In this document: positions 1 through 9,893 of the stretch, in pieces | Numbering within the stretch: the stretch's first letter is position 1 | How the letters are laid out: each line of letters opens with the position of its first letter | Assembly: GCF_001613805.1 (NCBI RefSeq) | Contig: NZ_LPVY01000025.1 | Location: forward strand, 62,001-126,000 | Direction of reading: 5' to 3' | Source of the DNA: Thalassospira lucentensis | GTDB lineage: Bacteria; Pseudomonadota; Alphaproteobacteria; Rhodospirillales; Thalassospiraceae | Length of the DNA: 64,000 bases | Notes under the pieces: generated by a model | Database searches by the model: none | What the model was told of the DNA's origin: nothing | What the model saw: only the letters and a program-made list of their open reading frames with translations | Made by a program: the position numbers and the translations under genes

Positions 1-1
1 C

Positions 2-82
2 AAACCCGAAGAATTGCAGGATCTGATGGCGGGCGGTCAGGAACTGGCCGAGCTTGAAGGATCGCTTGGGGGGACGATCTGA
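2..82 (+). CDS. C-terminus of an upstream gene, possibly a sugar ABC transporter ATPase (partial)
   Basis: An open frame entering from the left edge encodes about 26 residues ending LEGSLGGTI and stops at TGA 80-82. The stop shares one base with the iolC start (TGATG), so the gene belongs to the same operon. The tail, with an MAGGQELAEL stretch, resembles the C-terminal end of sugar ABC transporter ATP-binding subunits, and an inositol importer would fit the neighbours. Too little is visible to be sure; another iol-operon protein is possible. Confidence 0.4.
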   Translation, partial: KPEELQDLMAGGQELAELEGSLGGTI

Positions 83-1995
83 TGAAAAAGCTTGATGTCA
101 TTACCATCGGAAGATCATCGGTCGATCTTTATGGCGCGCAGATCGGCGGCCGACTTGAGGATATGGCATCCTTTAGCAAATATATCGGCGGATCGCCCAC
201 CAATATGGCGTGCGGTACCGCGCGGCTTGGCCTGAAATCGGCCCTGATCACGCGGGTCGGGGACGAGCATATGGGCCGTTTTATCCGTGAACAGCTTGTG
301 GCCGAAGGGGTGGATGTGCGCGGGGTGATTACCGATCCCGAACGCCTGACGGCCCTTGTCCTTTTGGGTGTGCGCGATCAGGAACAGTTTCCGTTGATTT
401 TCTATCGCGAGAACTGTGCCGATATGGCGCTGTGCGAGGATGATATTGATCCCGAATTCATCGCCGATGCGCGGTGCGTTACGGTGACAGGGACGCATTT
501 ATCGCATCCGCGTACGCGGGCAGCGGTTTTGAAGGCATTGAAACTGGCGCGGGAAAACGGGGCAAAAACCGCACTTGATATCGATTACCGGCCCAATCTT
601 TGGGGATTGTCGGGGCATGGCGATGGTGAAAACCGGTTCATTGCATCGGACAAGGTGACCAAGGAACTGCAATCAACCCTGCATCTGTTTGATCTGATTG
701 TCGGAACCGAGGAAGAATTTCACATTGCCGGTGGCACGACCGATACGCTTGAGGCGCTTGAAAATGTGCGGGTTACGTCGCATGCGACGCTGGTGTGCAA
801 ACGCGGGCCAATGGGGGCAGTTGCCTTTACCGGCAAGATTGGCGCGAAGCTTGATGACGGTATTTCAGGCCCCGGTTTCCCGGTTGAGGTGTTTAACGTT
901 CTGGGCGCTGGCGACGGGTTCATGTCGGGGCTGCTCAAGGGCTGGCTGACGGATCAGGATTGGGAAACGTCGCTTAAATATGCCAATGCGTGCGGGGCAT
1001 TTGCCGTATCGCGGCATGGCTGCACGCCGGCCTATCCAAGCTGGGAAGAATTGCAGTTCTTTTTCAAGCGGGGGATCAAAACCCCGGCATTGCGTCATGA
1101 TGCGGAGCTGGAGCAGATCCATTGGTCGACGAACCGGATTGGTGACTGGCCGGAAATGCGGGTTTTTGCATTTGATCACCGGATGCAGCTTGAAGACCTG
1201 GCCGATGAGGTTGGCGTTTCGCGCGACCGGATCGGGCCGTTCAAGGAGCTTTGCCTGCGTTCGGTGCGCGATGTAGCGGGCGACAAATCGGGTTATGGCA
1301 TCCTGTGCGAACCGCGCCTTGGCCGTGATGCGCTTTATGCCGCAGCCGGTACCCGGCTTTGGATCGGGCGGCCGGTTGAATTGCCGGGATCGCGTCCGTT
1401 ACGGTTGGAAATCGGCCCGGATATTGGCAGCAAGCTTGCCGAATGGCCGGTCGAGCATGTGGTCAAGGTGCTGTGTTTCTATCACCCCGATGACGACGCG
1501 GCGATGAAGGCCGATCAGGAAGAAACCATCAAACGTCTGGCAGATGGGGCACGGGCCAACAGGCTTGAATTCCTTCTGGAAATCATCCCGTCCAAGGTTG
1601 CGGCCTGTGATGATCAGACGACGGCAAAGATCATCCAGCGGTTCTATGAAATCGGGGTGTATCCCGATTGGTGGAAGCTGGAGCCGATGAAATCGGACGC
1701 GGCATGGCGTCATGCCTGTGACATGATTTCGCGCCATGATCCGTATTGCCGGGGCATCGTCGTTCTGGGCCTTGAAGCGCCCGAAGCCGAACTGGTGGCA
1801 AGTTTCGAAGTTGCCGCCAAGCATGACATGGTCAAGGGATTTGCCGTCGGGCGGACGATCTTTGCCGGGGTTGCGCGCGACTGGCTTGCGGGTAACATTG
1901 ACGATCAAACAGCCGTTGCACAGATGGCGGAAAAATATCGCGCGCTTTGCACCACATGGGACGCGGCACGCAAAAAATCGGGAGGAGCGGCATGA
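82..1995 (+). CDS. iolC: 5-dehydro-2-deoxygluconokinase fused to a DUF2090 domain
   Basis: Cytoplasmic sugar kinase of myo-inositol catabolism that phosphorylates 2-deoxy-5-keto-gluconate. Residues 1-330 form a PfkB (ribokinase-like) domain: the N-terminal GGSPTNMACGTARLG motif lies near residue 37 and the GAGD anion-hole and catalytic-base motif at 275-278. From about residue 358 (FAFDHRMQLEDLAD) to the end is a DUF2090 domain, a TIM-barrel family usually annotated as 5-dehydro-2-deoxyphosphogluconate aldolase, so one 637-residue chain may carry out two consecutive steps. This fusion is common in proteobacterial iol operons. Its stop overlaps the iolD start (ATGA). The kinase assignment is firm; the aldolase role rests on family knowledge. 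Confidence 0.93.
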   Translation: MKKLDVITIGRSSVDLYGAQIGGRLEDMASFSKYIGGSPTNMACGTARLGLKSALITRVGDEHMGRFIREQLVAEGVDVRGVITDPERLTALVLLGVRDQEQFPLIFYRENCADMALCEDDIDPEFIADARCVTVTGTHLSHPRTRAAVLKALKLARENGAKTALDIDYRPNLWGLSGHGDGENRFIASDKVTKELQSTLHLFDLIVGTEEEFHIAGGTTDTLEALENVRVTSHATLVCKRGPMGAVAFTGKIGAKLDDGISGPGFPVEVFNVLGAGDGFMSGLLKGWLTDQDWETSLKYANACGAFAVSRHGCTPAYPSWEELQFFFKRGIKTPALRHDAELEQIHWSTNRIGDWPEMRVFAFDHRMQLEDLADEVGVSRDRIGPFKELCLRSVRDVAGDKSGYGILCEPRLGRDALYAAAGTRLWIGRPVELPGSRPLRLEIGPDIGSKLAEWPVEHVVKVLCFYHPDDDAAMKADQEETIKRLADGARANRLEFLLEIIPSKVAACDDQTTAKIIQRFYEIGVYPDWWKLEPMKSDAAWRHACDMISRHDPYCRGIVVLGLEAPEAELVASFEVAAKHDMVKGFAVGRTIFAGVARDWLAGNIDDQTAVAQMAEKYRALCTTWDAARKKSGGAA

Positions 1996-3821
1996 AAACC
2001 GTTCGACTAACCGCCGCCCAAGCGATGGTGCGGTATCTGAGCAAACAGCAGAACGAAGACGGTGTACCGTTTTTCGGCGGGTGCTGGGCGATTTTCGGTC
2101 ATGGTAATGTCGCCGGGATTGGCGAGGCATTGCATGGCATAGGTGATGATTTCCCGACATGGCGCGGCCATAACGAGCAGGGCATGGCCCATGCCGCCAT
2201 TGCATATGCCAAGGCATCGAACCGCAAGCGTGCCATGACGGTCACGACATCGATCGGGCCGGGTGCTACCAATATGGTGACCGCCGCGGCCTTGGCGCAT
2301 GTCAATCGCCTGCCGGTTCTGTTTGTGCCCGGTGACGTGTTTGCCAATCGCGCACCTGATCCGGTGTTGCAGCAGGTCGAGGATTTCGGCGATGGCACGA
2401 TTTCGGCCAATGATTGTTTCAAGCCGGTCAGCCGTTATTTTGATCGCATCATGCGCGCCGAGCAGCTTTTGACCGCCCTGCCGCGTGCGATGGCGACCCT
2501 GACCGATCCGGCCGATTGCGGGCCGGTGACATTGGCATTCTGTCAGGATGTGCAGGCCGAGGCGTTTGATTGGCCCGAAAGTTTCTTTGATACCAAAATC
2601 TGGAAAACCCGGCGTCCGCGTGCCGACCTGGATCAGCTTGACGCGGCGGTGGCGGCGATCAAGGCGGCCAAGCAACCGATGATCATTGCCGGTGGCGGGG
2701 TGCATTATGCCGGGGCGTGTGGTGCCTTGGCCGAGTTCGCCCATCGTCACAATATCCCGGTCGGGGAAACGCAGGCGGGTAAATCCGCCATGCCGTGGGA
2801 TGATGAGCTTAACCTTGGTTCCATTGGTGTCACGGGGGCCAGTAGTGCCAACGCGATTGCCGAAAAATCCGATCTGATCATCGCGGTCGGCACACGATTG
2901 CAGGATTTCACCACCGGAAGCTGGGCGCTGTTCAAGCATCCGGAGCGGCGCATCCTGTCGATCAATGTCGCGTCCTATGACGCGGCCAAACACAATGCGA
3001 TTGCGGTAACGGGTGATGCCAGGGTGACGTTGGCCGAAATCGGCGGGATGTTGGGCGATTACCGGGCACCGGCGATTGATGCCGGGCTTAAATCCGACTG
3101 GATTGCGGCGGTGGACAAGGTAACGGCAACGCCGACGGGCAATGCCCTCCCGACCGATGCACAGGTGATTGGTGCGGTTCAGCGAAGTGTCGATGACGAT
3201 GCGATTGTCGTCTGTGCGGCGGGTGGTCTGCCCGGCGAGTTGCACAAGCTTTGGAAGGCGGCAAAACCCAACGGTTATCACGTTGAATACGGCTTTTCCT
3301 GCATGGGATATGAAATTGCCGGCGGGCTTGGGGTCAAGATGGCACAGCCCGACCGCGAGGTCGTCGTGATGGTCGGTGACGGGTCATACATGATGATGAA
3401 TTCCGAACTGGCGACCAGTGTGATGCTGGGCCACAAGATCATCACCGTGATCCTTGATAACCGTGGTTATGGCTGTATCAACCGGTTGCAAATGGCGACG
3501 GGTGGGGAAAGTTTCAACAATCTTCTGGATACCGCGCGCCATGTGGTGCCGTCCGCGATTGATTTCACCGCCCATGCCGGATCGATGGGGGCGATTGCCG
3601 AAAAAGTATCGTCGATCAGCGAACTGGAAGCGGCGATGGAACGCGCGCACAAGGCCGACAGATCTTATGCCATTGTCATTGATACCGATCCCCTACCAAG
3701 CACCGATGCCGGTGGCCATTGGTGGGATGTTGCCGTGCCGGAAGTTTCGGTTCGGCCAACGGTCAACGAAGCACGCAAAAATTACGAAGCTGCGCTTAAA
3801 CAACAGCGCCCCGGAGATTGA
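1992..3821 (+). CDS. iolD: 3D-(3,5/4)-trihydroxycyclohexane-1,2-dione hydrolase
   Basis: Thiamine-diphosphate enzyme (609 aa) that opens the ring of the diketo-inositol intermediate to give 5-deoxy-glucuronate. The start at 1992 follows a strong GGAGGAG at 1981-1987 and overlaps the iolC stop; a longer in-frame extension to 1947 lacks such a site. The N-terminal Pyr domain carries [11 protein letters not shown] with the ThDP-activating Glu. The C-terminal PP domain has the Mg-binding [11 protein letters not shown] motif near residue 460. Length and motif order are those of full-length IolD. The iolE start follows four bases after the stop. Confidence 0.95.
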   Translation: MKTVRLTAAQAMVRYLSKQQNEDGVPFFGGCWAIFGHGNVAGIGEALHGIGDDFPTWRGHNEQGMAHAAIAYAKASNRKRAMTVTTSIGPGATNMVTAAALAHVNRLPVLFVPGDVFANRAPDPVLQQVEDFGDGTISANDCFKPVSRYFDRIMRAEQLLTALPRAMATLTDPADCGPVTLAFCQDVQAEAFDWPESFFDTKIWKTRRPRADLDQLDAAVAAIKAAKQPMIIAGGGVHYAGACGALAEFAHRHNIPVGETQAGKSAMPWDDELNLGSIGVTGASSANAIAEKSDLIIAVGTRLQDFTTGSWALFKHPERRILSINVASYDAAKHNAIAVTGDARVTLAEIGGMLGDYRAPAIDAGLKSDWIAAVDKVTATPTGNALPTDAQVIGAVQRSVDDDAIVVCAAGGLPGELHKLWKAAKPNGYHVEYGFSCMGYEIAGGLGVKMAQPDREVVVMVGDGSYMMMNSELATSVMLGHKIITVILDNRGYGCINRLQMATGGESFNNLLDTARHVVPSAIDFTAHAGSMGAIAEKVSSISELEAAMERAHKADRSYAIVIDTDPLPSTDAGGHWWDVAVPEVSVRPTVNEARKNYEAALKQQRPGD

Positions 3822-3825
3822 GAAA

Positions 3826-4731
3826 ATGATCCTTTACGGTACCAACCCGATTGCCTGGTCCAATGACGATGATCAGACGCTGGGTGCTGAAATCAGCCTT
3901 GAAACCTGTTTGTCCGAAGCAGGCGAAATCGGTTTTGACGGGATTGAAAAAGGCCACAAGATGCCGACCGAACCGGCGGCACTGAAGGCCAAGCTTGATC
4001 CCAACGGGCTTAAATTCGTGTCGGGCTGGCATTCGCTTAATCTTCTGACCCATTCGGTCGAGGACGAGAAAAAGGCGATCCAGCCGCATCTGGATTTGCT
4101 GAAAGCCATGGGATGCAAGGTGTGCATCGTGTGCGAAACCAGCAATGCGATCCATGGCAATGACAATGCGGCCCTGTCCGAAAGCCCGGTTTTGCCAGCG
4201 GACAAATGGGCGAAATTTGGTGCGGATGTTGAGGCGATTGCCGCCTATTGCGCCGAACAGGGTGTGACATTGGTGTATCATCACCATATGGGCACGATTG
4301 TTGAAACGGCCGATGAAATTCATGCCTTCATGGCCCATACCGGCCCGAAAACGCACCTCTTGCTTGATACCGGACACGCGTGGTTTGGCGGGGCAAATCC
4401 CGAAGAACTGGCAAGCCGTTATATGGGACGCGTCGCCCATATCCATTGCAAAAACGTGCGCCCGAAAATCGCCGAGCAGGTGCGCAACCAGCATCTGAGC
4501 TTCCTTGAAGGGGTGCGGCGCGGCGTGTTTACCGTGCCCGGTGACGAAGAAGGCATTGTTGATTTCGAACCGGTTCTGAAGATCGCGGCCGAGCATGATT
4601 ATTCCGGCTGGCTGGTGATCGAGGCCGAACAGGACCCGGTCGTGCGCAATCCGTTCAAATATCAGTCGATGGGGCTTAAGGCGCTGCGTGCGATGGCGCA
4701 GAAAACCGGACTGGATAAGGGAGAAGCCTGA
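3826..4731 (+). CDS. iolE: Inosose dehydratase
   Basis: Sugar-isomerase-fold TIM-barrel enzyme (301 aa) that dehydrates 2-keto-myo-inositol (scyllo-inosose). The protein opens [15 protein letters not shown], the typical IolE start. [12 protein letters not shown] and [12 protein letters not shown] supply the conserved His, Glu and Asp metal ligands, and VIEAEQDP lies near the C-terminus. The ATG at 3826 has a GGAG about ten bases upstream. Reading further upstream in this frame enters iolD sequence and is not a real N-terminus. The stop overlaps iolB by one base (TGATG). Confidence 0.95.
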   Translation: MILYGTNPIAWSNDDDQTLGAEISLETCLSEAGEIGFDGIEKGHKMPTEPAALKAKLDPNGLKFVSGWHSLNLLTHSVEDEKKAIQPHLDLLKAMGCKVCIVCETSNAIHGNDNAALSESPVLPADKWAKFGADVEAIAAYCAEQGVTLVYHHHMGTIVETADEIHAFMAHTGPKTHLLLDTGHAWFGGANPEELASRYMGRVAHIHCKNVRPKIAEQVRNQHLSFLEGVRRGVFTVPGDEEGIVDFEPVLKIAAEHDYSGWLVIEAEQDPVVRNPFKYQSMGLKALRAMAQKTGLDKGEA

Positions 4732-5534
4732 TGGCCGATCTGCTGAGAAAACCGTCGGGGACAGCCGGAAAAGTCCATGACATTACCGCCCAAAGTGCCA
4801 ATTGGGGCTATGTCGGGTTCGGGCTTTATCACCTGAAAGCGGGTGAAACGGCAGCCGAGCCGACGGGTGACCGCGAGGTGATTCTGGTCCTTGTCGAAGG
4901 CAAGGGCGAAATCGCGGTGGGCGATCAGAATTTCGGGGAACTGGGCAAACGCATGAGCGTGTTTGAACGTATCCCGCCTGCCTGTGTCTATGCGCCCAAT
5001 GATGCCAACTGGACGGCCAAGGCCACAACCGATTGCGTTCTGGCGGTCTGCACCGCACCGGGCAAGGGCAATTATCCGGCCCGCGTGATCAGCGATATCG
5101 AGCTGGTCGAACGCGGCAAGGGGGCCAATACCCGGTACATCCATCCGATTGCGATGGAGGAAAAGGATATTGCCGACAGCCTGCTTGTGACCGAGGTGTT
5201 CACCCCGTCGGGCAACTGGTCAAGCTATCCGCCGCATCGCCATGACGAGGATAATTATCCCGACATGACGTATCTTGAGGAAACCTATTATCACCGGCTT
5301 AACCCCAGGCAGGGTTTCGGTTTCCAGCGGGTGTTTACCGAGGATGGGGAGCTTGACGAAACCATGGCGGTTTCGGATGGCGATGTGGTGCTGGTGCCCA
5401 AGGGGCATCACCCGTGCGGCAGTCCTTATGGCTATGAGATGTATTATCTGAATGTCATGGCCGGACCGATGCGCAAATGGCGGTTCCAGAACCATCCCGA
5501 TCATGACTGGATTTTCCAGCGCGACAGCAAATAA
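4731..5534 (+). CDS. iolB: 5-deoxy-glucuronate isomerase
   Basis: Cupin-fold isomerase (267 aa) converting 5-deoxy-glucuronate to 2-deoxy-5-keto-gluconate, the substrate of the IolC kinase domain. Recognisable family features are YPPHRHDED with metal-binding histidines near residues 165-173, LEETYYHRLNPRQGFG, and the C-terminal HHPCGSPYGYEMYYLNVMAG segment. It is coupled to iolE by a one-base overlap and is followed by a 54-base gap before iolG. Confidence 0.95.
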   Translation: MADLLRKPSGTAGKVHDITAQSANWGYVGFGLYHLKAGETAAEPTGDREVILVLVEGKGEIAVGDQNFGELGKRMSVFERIPPACVYAPNDANWTAKATTDCVLAVCTAPGKGNYPARVISDIELVERGKGANTRYIHPIAMEEKDIADSLLVTEVFTPSGNWSSYPPHRHDEDNYPDMTYLEETYYHRLNPRQGFGFQRVFTEDGELDETMAVSDGDVVLVPKGHHPCGSPYGYEMYYLNVMAGPMRKWRFQNHPDHDWIFQRDSK

Positions 5535-5588
5535 ACCCGTTTTCCGTATTCCCGTCTTCGCAACATTTGTCCTTTCAGGATGTCAAAC

Positions 5589-6578
5589 ATGCTTAATATC
5601 GGACTTCTTGGTGCTGGCCGTATCGGCATCACCCACGCCAAAGCCGTTCAGGCCCTGCCAAACGCCAAAATCGCCAAGGTTTTCGACCCGGTGGATGCCG
5701 CGGCGGAAAACGCGATTGCCCTTACCGGGGCGACCCGTGCGACGGTCGAGGAAATCATGGCGGATGGCAATATTCACGCCGTTATCATTGCTACCCCAAC
5801 CGACCTTCATGCCGATCAGATCGAACTGGCCGCGCGGGCGGGCAAGGCGATTTTCTGTGAAAAGCCGGTCGATCTGGATGCCGGGCGGGTGCGCGATTGC
5901 CTGAAAGTGGTCGAGGAAACCGGTGCGGTTCTGATGGTCGGTTTCAACCGTCGTTTTGACCCCAGTTTTGCCCGCCTTCGTGCCGAGATTGACGCGGGCG
6001 CGATTGGCGATGTTGAAATGGTGCAGATCACGTCGCGTGATCCGTCCGCGCCGCCGGTTGATTATATCAAACGGTCGGGCGGGCTGTTCCGCGATATGAT
6101 GATCCATGACCTTGATATGGCGCGCTTCCTTCTGGGCGAGGAGATTGTATCGGTCTATGCCACCGGTGCGGTCCTGACCGATCCGGCAATCAAGGCGACG
6201 GGTGATGTCGATAGTGCGGCGGCCACACTTCGGACCAAAAGTGGTCGGATGGCGGTGATCACCAATTCGCGCCGTGCGACATATGGCTATGACCAGCGCA
6301 TCGAAGTGCATGGATCAAAGGGCATGGTCGAGGCCGGAAACCATCGCACCACGTCGGTGACGGTGGCGAACGGATCGGGATATACCGCCGAACCGTTGAT
6401 GGATTTCTTCATGTCGCGTTATGCCGATGCCTATCGGATTGAGCTGACGACATTCTGTGATGTGGTGGCGGGTAAAACCAGCAATTACCCGAGTGGTGCG
6501 GATGGCCTGAAAGCGTTGCTTCTGGCCGATGCGGCGCTTGAATCGCTTTCGAGTGGCAAGGAAGTTCTGGTCGGGTAA
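5589..6578 (+). CDS. iolG: Inositol 2-dehydrogenase
   Basis: NAD-dependent Gfo/Idh/MocA-family dehydrogenase (329 aa) that oxidises myo-inositol to scyllo-inosose, the entry step of the operon's pathway. The Rossmann motif GLLGAGRIG is at the extreme N-terminus, and the catalytic EKPVDLD lies near residue 94. An in-frame ATG also occurs at 5580, but it is part of the AGGA at 5577-5580, which is ideally placed (8 bases) for the ATG at 5589; I therefore prefer 5589. It is the last gene before the terminator at 6664. Confidence 0.92.
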   Translation: MLNIGLLGAGRIGITHAKAVQALPNAKIAKVFDPVDAAAENAIALTGATRATVEEIMADGNIHAVIIATPTDLHADQIELAARAGKAIFCEKPVDLDAGRVRDCLKVVEETGAVLMVGFNRRFDPSFARLRAEIDAGAIGDVEMVQITSRDPSAPPVDYIKRSGGLFRDMMIHDLDMARFLLGEEIVSVYATGAVLTDPAIKATGDVDSAAATLRTKSGRMAVITNSRRATYGYDQRIEVHGSKGMVEAGNHRTTSVTVANGSGYTAEPLMDFFMSRYADAYRIELTTFCDVVAGKTSNYPSGADGLKALLLADAALESLSSGKEVLVG

Positions 6579-6663
6579 GCGAAAAAAAATCGCCACCCCT
6601 ATCAAAAAGTTCTTGATTTGTTCTTTTCTGTCTGATATAAGAACCAAGTCAACACCAGAATTG

Positions 6664-6695
6664 CGCCCGTCGGGAATTTCCCGGCGGGCGTTTTT
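6664..6695 (+). terminator. Rho-independent terminator of the iol operon
   Basis: A GC-rich inverted repeat (CGCCCG-t-CGGGAA facing TTCCCG-g-CGGGCG) spans 6664-6690 and is followed at once by a T run at 6691-6695. It lies 86 bases after the iolG stop. Confidence 0.85.
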
Positions 6696-7012
6696 GTTTT
6701 GGCGTTGTGTGGTGTGCGGCGGGCAGCCAGATTGGCGGTTCGTCGGGTCGGTATTAAGGCCACGGGCGGCGATTTGGGCCGTTTTGCTGGCGGTCAAGCG
6801 GGGGACAAACGGCAGTCAAAAGCAGTCAAAGGCGGCCAAGCGGGAGAGTTGCGCCCGGTTTGCGGGCTGTTTGAGCGCCAGTTGAGCGTCATTTGGGGGG
6901 CTTTATGCCCGAGCTGCGCCCGGTTTGTGCCGGGCCGCGGGGCGGGTGATGTTCGAGAAGGGCCGGGGTCGGGCACCTTTCCGGGGCCGTGAAAGCCCCG
7001 GATTTCAGGTGT
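6696..7012. other. GC-rich stretch without a convincing gene, with short direct repeats
   Basis: About 317 bases between the convergent iol operon and the hydratase/dehydrogenase gene. Open frames here have G/R/P-rich translations with no recognisable family and no good ribosome binding sites. Repeats seen: GGCGGTCAAGCGGG at 6789-6802 against GGCGGCCAAGCGGG at 6831-6844; a tandem decamer (g/a)GCAGTCAAA at 6811-6830; and TGCGCCCGGTTTG at 6850-6862 and again at 6915-6927. It could be decayed sequence or a convergent-end spacer; nothing functional is assignable. Confidence 0.5.
6980..7002 (-). terminator. Stem-loop after the hydratase/dehydrogenase gene
   Basis: Perfect 8-bp stem (TCCGGGGC facing GCCCCGGA, 7-base loop) 11 bases beyond the minus-strand stop at 7013. 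No U-tract follows on the minus strand, so it may act as a 3'-end stabiliser or a weak terminator rather than a classical intrinsic terminator. Confidence 0.45.
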
Positions 7013-8980
7013 TCAGGCGGTCTTTTTAAGGTGCATCGGCCCGCCCTTGTGGCGGGGGAAGCCGTAGCCATTGACCATCACGACATCGATGGCGTCCGGG
7101 CTGTGCGCAATGCCTTCTGCCAGGATTTTTTCGCCTTCTGCCTGCATGGCAGACAGGATGGTTTCGATGATTTCGGCATCGGAAAATGGGCGGCGTTTGA
7201 TGCCCTTTTTCGCCGATTCAGCGATCACCAGTTCATCGACAACAGGATCAGGGAAAGCTTTGCCATGTTCATCATAGCGATACCATCCAAGGCCATTCTT
7301 GCGCCCGAAACGCCCCATTTCACAGAGGTAATCCCCAAGGGCGACATAGCGTTCATTCGGGTCGCGGGTGGGGGCCAGGCGTTTGCGCGTGGCCCATGAG
7401 ATTTCAAGTCCGGCCATGTCCTGCATGGCAAACAGGCCCATGGGGAAGCCGAAATTGGTCATGGCGCGGTCAATGTCAGACGGGAGAGATCCGTCTTCGA
7501 GCATGTATTCGCAATGTTTGCGATAGGCCGACATGATCCGGTTGCCGATAAAGCCATCGCACACCCCGCAAGGGACCGCGATCTTGCCAAGCCGCTTGGC
7601 GAAGGCCAGGGCGGTTGCGAGTGTGACGGGGCTGGCCAACCGGGTGCGGACAACTTCGAGCAATTTCATCACATGCGCCGGGGAGAAGAAATGCAGGCCG
7701 ATCACCCGTTCGGGATGGGAGCAGGCAGCCGCAATCGCATCGATGTCGAGATAGGAGGTGTTGGATGCCAGCACCGCATCGGGTTTGCAATGGGCGGACA
7801 GTTTGGCAAACACGTCGTGCTTGACGCTCATGTCCTCGAACACGGCCTCGATCACCAGATCGCAATCGGCGAGGGCCGCGTAATCCGTGCTGCTGACGAG
7901 ATCGCCCAGAAGCTGATCATGGCGGGACTGGGTGATGATGCCGCGTTTGAGCGACCCGCCGAGATGATGGCGGACATTGGCAATGCCGCGTTCACAGGCA
8001 TCGTCATCGCGTTCGATCATCACCACGGCATAGCCGGACAGAAGGGCGGCGGTGGCAATCCCGGCCCCCATGATGCCGCCGCCAATGACGCCGATTTCGT
8101 GAAGGGTGCGGGGATCGACCCCGGCCAGTTCGGGCAGCTTGGCAACCGATCGTTCGGCAAAGAAAATATGACGCAGTGCCTTTGACTGGTCGCTGTCGCG
8201 AAGGCGAACGAAGTTTTCGCGTTCAAGACCCAGGGCGGCTTTGGCGTCGCCGGTCACGGCGGCCCGGATGGTCTGGGCCGCAATCACCGGGGCATCCTGC
8301 CCACGGGCCTTTTTGCCGATCCCGGCAAGGGTTGCATCCCAAGCATCGGCATCCGGGGCATTGACCGGGGCGCGGTCAATCAGGGCGGTCGGGCAGGGGG
8401 TGCTTTTGATCCGCTCGGCCATTGCGCAGGCGGCAACCCGCAAATCACCATTTCCGATATCCGCAATTTCGTCGATCAGGCCGTAATCATGGGCGGTGGT
8501 GGCATTGACCGGCTTGCCGCCGGTGATCATGGCAATTGCATTTTCAACCGCGATCAAGCGGGGCAAGCGCACGGTCCCACCGGCACCGGGGATCAGGCCA
8601 AGATTAACCTCGGGCAGGCCGAGTTTGGCGGCGGCCGTGGCGATGCGGTAATGGCAACCCAGCGCTACTTCAAGCCCGCCGCCAAGTGCATTGCCATGAA
8701 TGGCTGCGATCAGTGGCTTGGTTGATTGTTCGAGCTTGAGGATCAGATCGGGCAGGATCGGGTCCATTGGCGGTTTGCCAAATTCGGTGACATCGGCCCC
8801 GGCGATAAAGGTTGACCCGGCGCAGGTCAGGATCGCGGCACGGATCGCATCATCGCGGTTGATCTGATCAATCGCATCCCAGATTCCCAGACGGACGGCA
8901 TGACTGGTCGCGTTGATCGGTGGATGATCAATCGTGATGATCGCAATGTCGTTTTCGGTTGTGAGGCTTACCGGTGACAT
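7013..8980 (-). CDS. Bifunctional enoyl-CoA hydratase/3-hydroxyacyl-CoA dehydrogenase
   Basis: FadB/FadJ-like beta-oxidation protein (655 aa). Residues 1-190 form a crotonase domain with oxyanion-hole HGNALGGGLEVALG and LPEVNLGLIPGAGG, so both hydratase glutamates are present. An NAD-binding dehydrogenase domain begins near residue 290 (GVIGGGIMGAGIA), has catalytic His in GLHFFSPAHVMKLLEVV and the FIGNRI motif, followed by two C-terminal dehydrogenase repeats. Its start overlaps the arylformamidase stop (TAATG). The Azoarcus evansii 2-aminobenzoate clusters also encode beta-oxidation-type enzymes, so this one plausibly processes the dearomatised CoA thioester. A general fatty-acid role cannot be excluded; no thiolase gene adjoins it. 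Confidence 0.9.
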   Translation of the reverse strand: MSPVSLTTENDIAIITIDHPPINATSHAVRLGIWDAIDQINRDDAIRAAILTCAGSTFIAGADVTEFGKPPMDPILPDLILKLEQSTKPLIAAIHGNALGGGLEVALGCHYRIATAAAKLGLPEVNLGLIPGAGGTVRLPRLIAVENAIAMITGGKPVNATTAHDYGLIDEIADIGNGDLRVAACAMAERIKSTPCPTALIDRAPVNAPDADAWDATLAGIGKKARGQDAPVIAAQTIRAAVTGDAKAALGLERENFVRLRDSDQSKALRHIFFAERSVAKLPELAGVDPRTLHEIGVIGGGIMGAGIATAALLSGYAVVMIERDDDACERGIANVRHHLGGSLKRGIITQSRHDQLLGDLVSSTDYAALADCDLVIEAVFEDMSVKHDVFAKLSAHCKPDAVLASNTSYLDIDAIAAACSHPERVIGLHFFSPAHVMKLLEVVRTRLASPVTLATALAFAKRLGKIAVPCGVCDGFIGNRIMSAYRKHCEYMLEDGSLPSDIDRAMTNFGFPMGLFAMQDMAGLEISWATRKRLAPTRDPNERYVALGDYLCEMGRFGRKNGLGWYRYDEHGKAFPDPVVDELVIAESAKKGIKRRPFSDAEIIETILSAMQAEGEKILAEGIAHSPDAIDVVMVNGYGFPRHKGGPMHLKKTA

Positions 8981-9816
8981 TATGCGTCCTCCGGCTCAAT
9001 CGGATGCAGCAGGCAGGCGACCAGATCAGAATCCGGATCGGCCAGATCGGCGATCACGTCGAAATGGTGTTTGTCGGGGGCCTCGACCGCGCGGGTCGCG
9101 GCGCCAAGACCGGTCCAGATATTGGCAAGAAGATCGTTCTGACGGACAAATTCCGGCCTTTCATCCGCGCCGACCCAGCAGGTGATGGAGCATGGCAGAT
9201 GCGGGCGGGTCAGTGCCGCACTTTCGGCGATTGCTTCGGCTTCGTCGAGTTTCAGCACATCATTCATCGCGGTTTTCAGAAGCGGGCGCAGATCGTGCAG
9301 GCCGCTGATGGATACAGTGTTTTTGATGCGTTCCTGCGTTGCCGCTGACAGGGGCGAGGTGACGCAATTCATCCGGCTGACCAGATGGCCGCCCGCCGAA
9401 TGGCCGGTCAGGTGAATAGGACCTGAAATGCGGTTGGCAACATGATCAATCGCCGCCCCGATCTGGCGGGTGATGTCCGACAGGCGGGCATCGGGTGCCA
9501 AAATATAGCTTGGCAGGCAGACCGCCCAGCCGCGCGCCACGGCACCACGTGCCAGATGCGACCATGTCGATTTATCAAACGCCTTCCAATAGCCGCCATG
9601 CACGAAAACAACCACGCCCTTTGGGGTGCCTTCGGGCAGGAACAGGTCGTATCTTTCGCGTGCGGCATTGCCATAGGCAATATCAAGTTCCGCCCGGCCT
9701 GACGCCGCCATTTCATCGCGGAAGGCCGATGCCAGTTTGGCCCACATGCCGGGAAATTCCGCCGCACCCTTGATGTAATCGCCATTGGCGTATGCGTCGT
9801 CCCAGTTGGTGATCAT
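8980..9816 (-). CDS. Alpha/beta-hydrolase, probable arylformamidase (N-formylkynurenine formamidase, AFMID type)
   Basis: Cytoplasmic alpha/beta-hydrolase (278 aa). The oxyanion-hole motif HGGYWKAFD lies near residues 72-80 and the nucleophile elbow GHSAGGHL near 139-146; HGGxW with GHSAGGH is typical of the animal/bacterial AFMID type, which is unrelated in fold to cyclase-type KynB. The window also holds tryptophan 2,3-dioxygenase and kynureninase and no other formamidase, so this gene would fill the missing step N-formylkynurenine to kynurenine. It is translationally coupled to the downstream hydratase/dehydrogenase. A generic esterase of the same family is the alternative. Confidence 0.75.
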   Translation of the reverse strand: MITNWDDAYANGDYIKGAAEFPGMWAKLASAFRDEMAASGRAELDIAYGNAARERYDLFLPEGTPKGVVVFVHGGYWKAFDKSTWSHLARGAVARGWAVCLPSYILAPDARLSDITRQIGAAIDHVANRISGPIHLTGHSAGGHLVSRMNCVTSPLSAATQERIKNTVSISGLHDLRPLLKTAMNDVLKLDEAEAIAESAALTRPHLPCSITCWVGADERPEFVRQNDLLANIWTGLGAATRAVEAPDKHHFDVIADLADPDSDLVACLLHPIEPEDA

Positions 9817-9893
9817 TTTTTATCGTTCCCTTTTTGGAGTGCGGGTTTTTGTATAAGCCCGCAATAGACTTCGTCAGGTCCTTCGGTATCGAA

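Noticed and set aside
2007..3281. 424-codon open frame on the minus strand
   Set aside because: Antisense to iolD, His/Arg-rich without motifs.
6789..6927. Possible CRISPR-like repeats
   Set aside because: Repeats are only 10-14 bases, imperfect and irregularly spaced, with no cas genes.
6699..6992. 97-codon open frame in the iol downstream region
   Set aside because: Repeat-derived Gly/Arg-rich translation, no ribosome binding site and no recognisable family.
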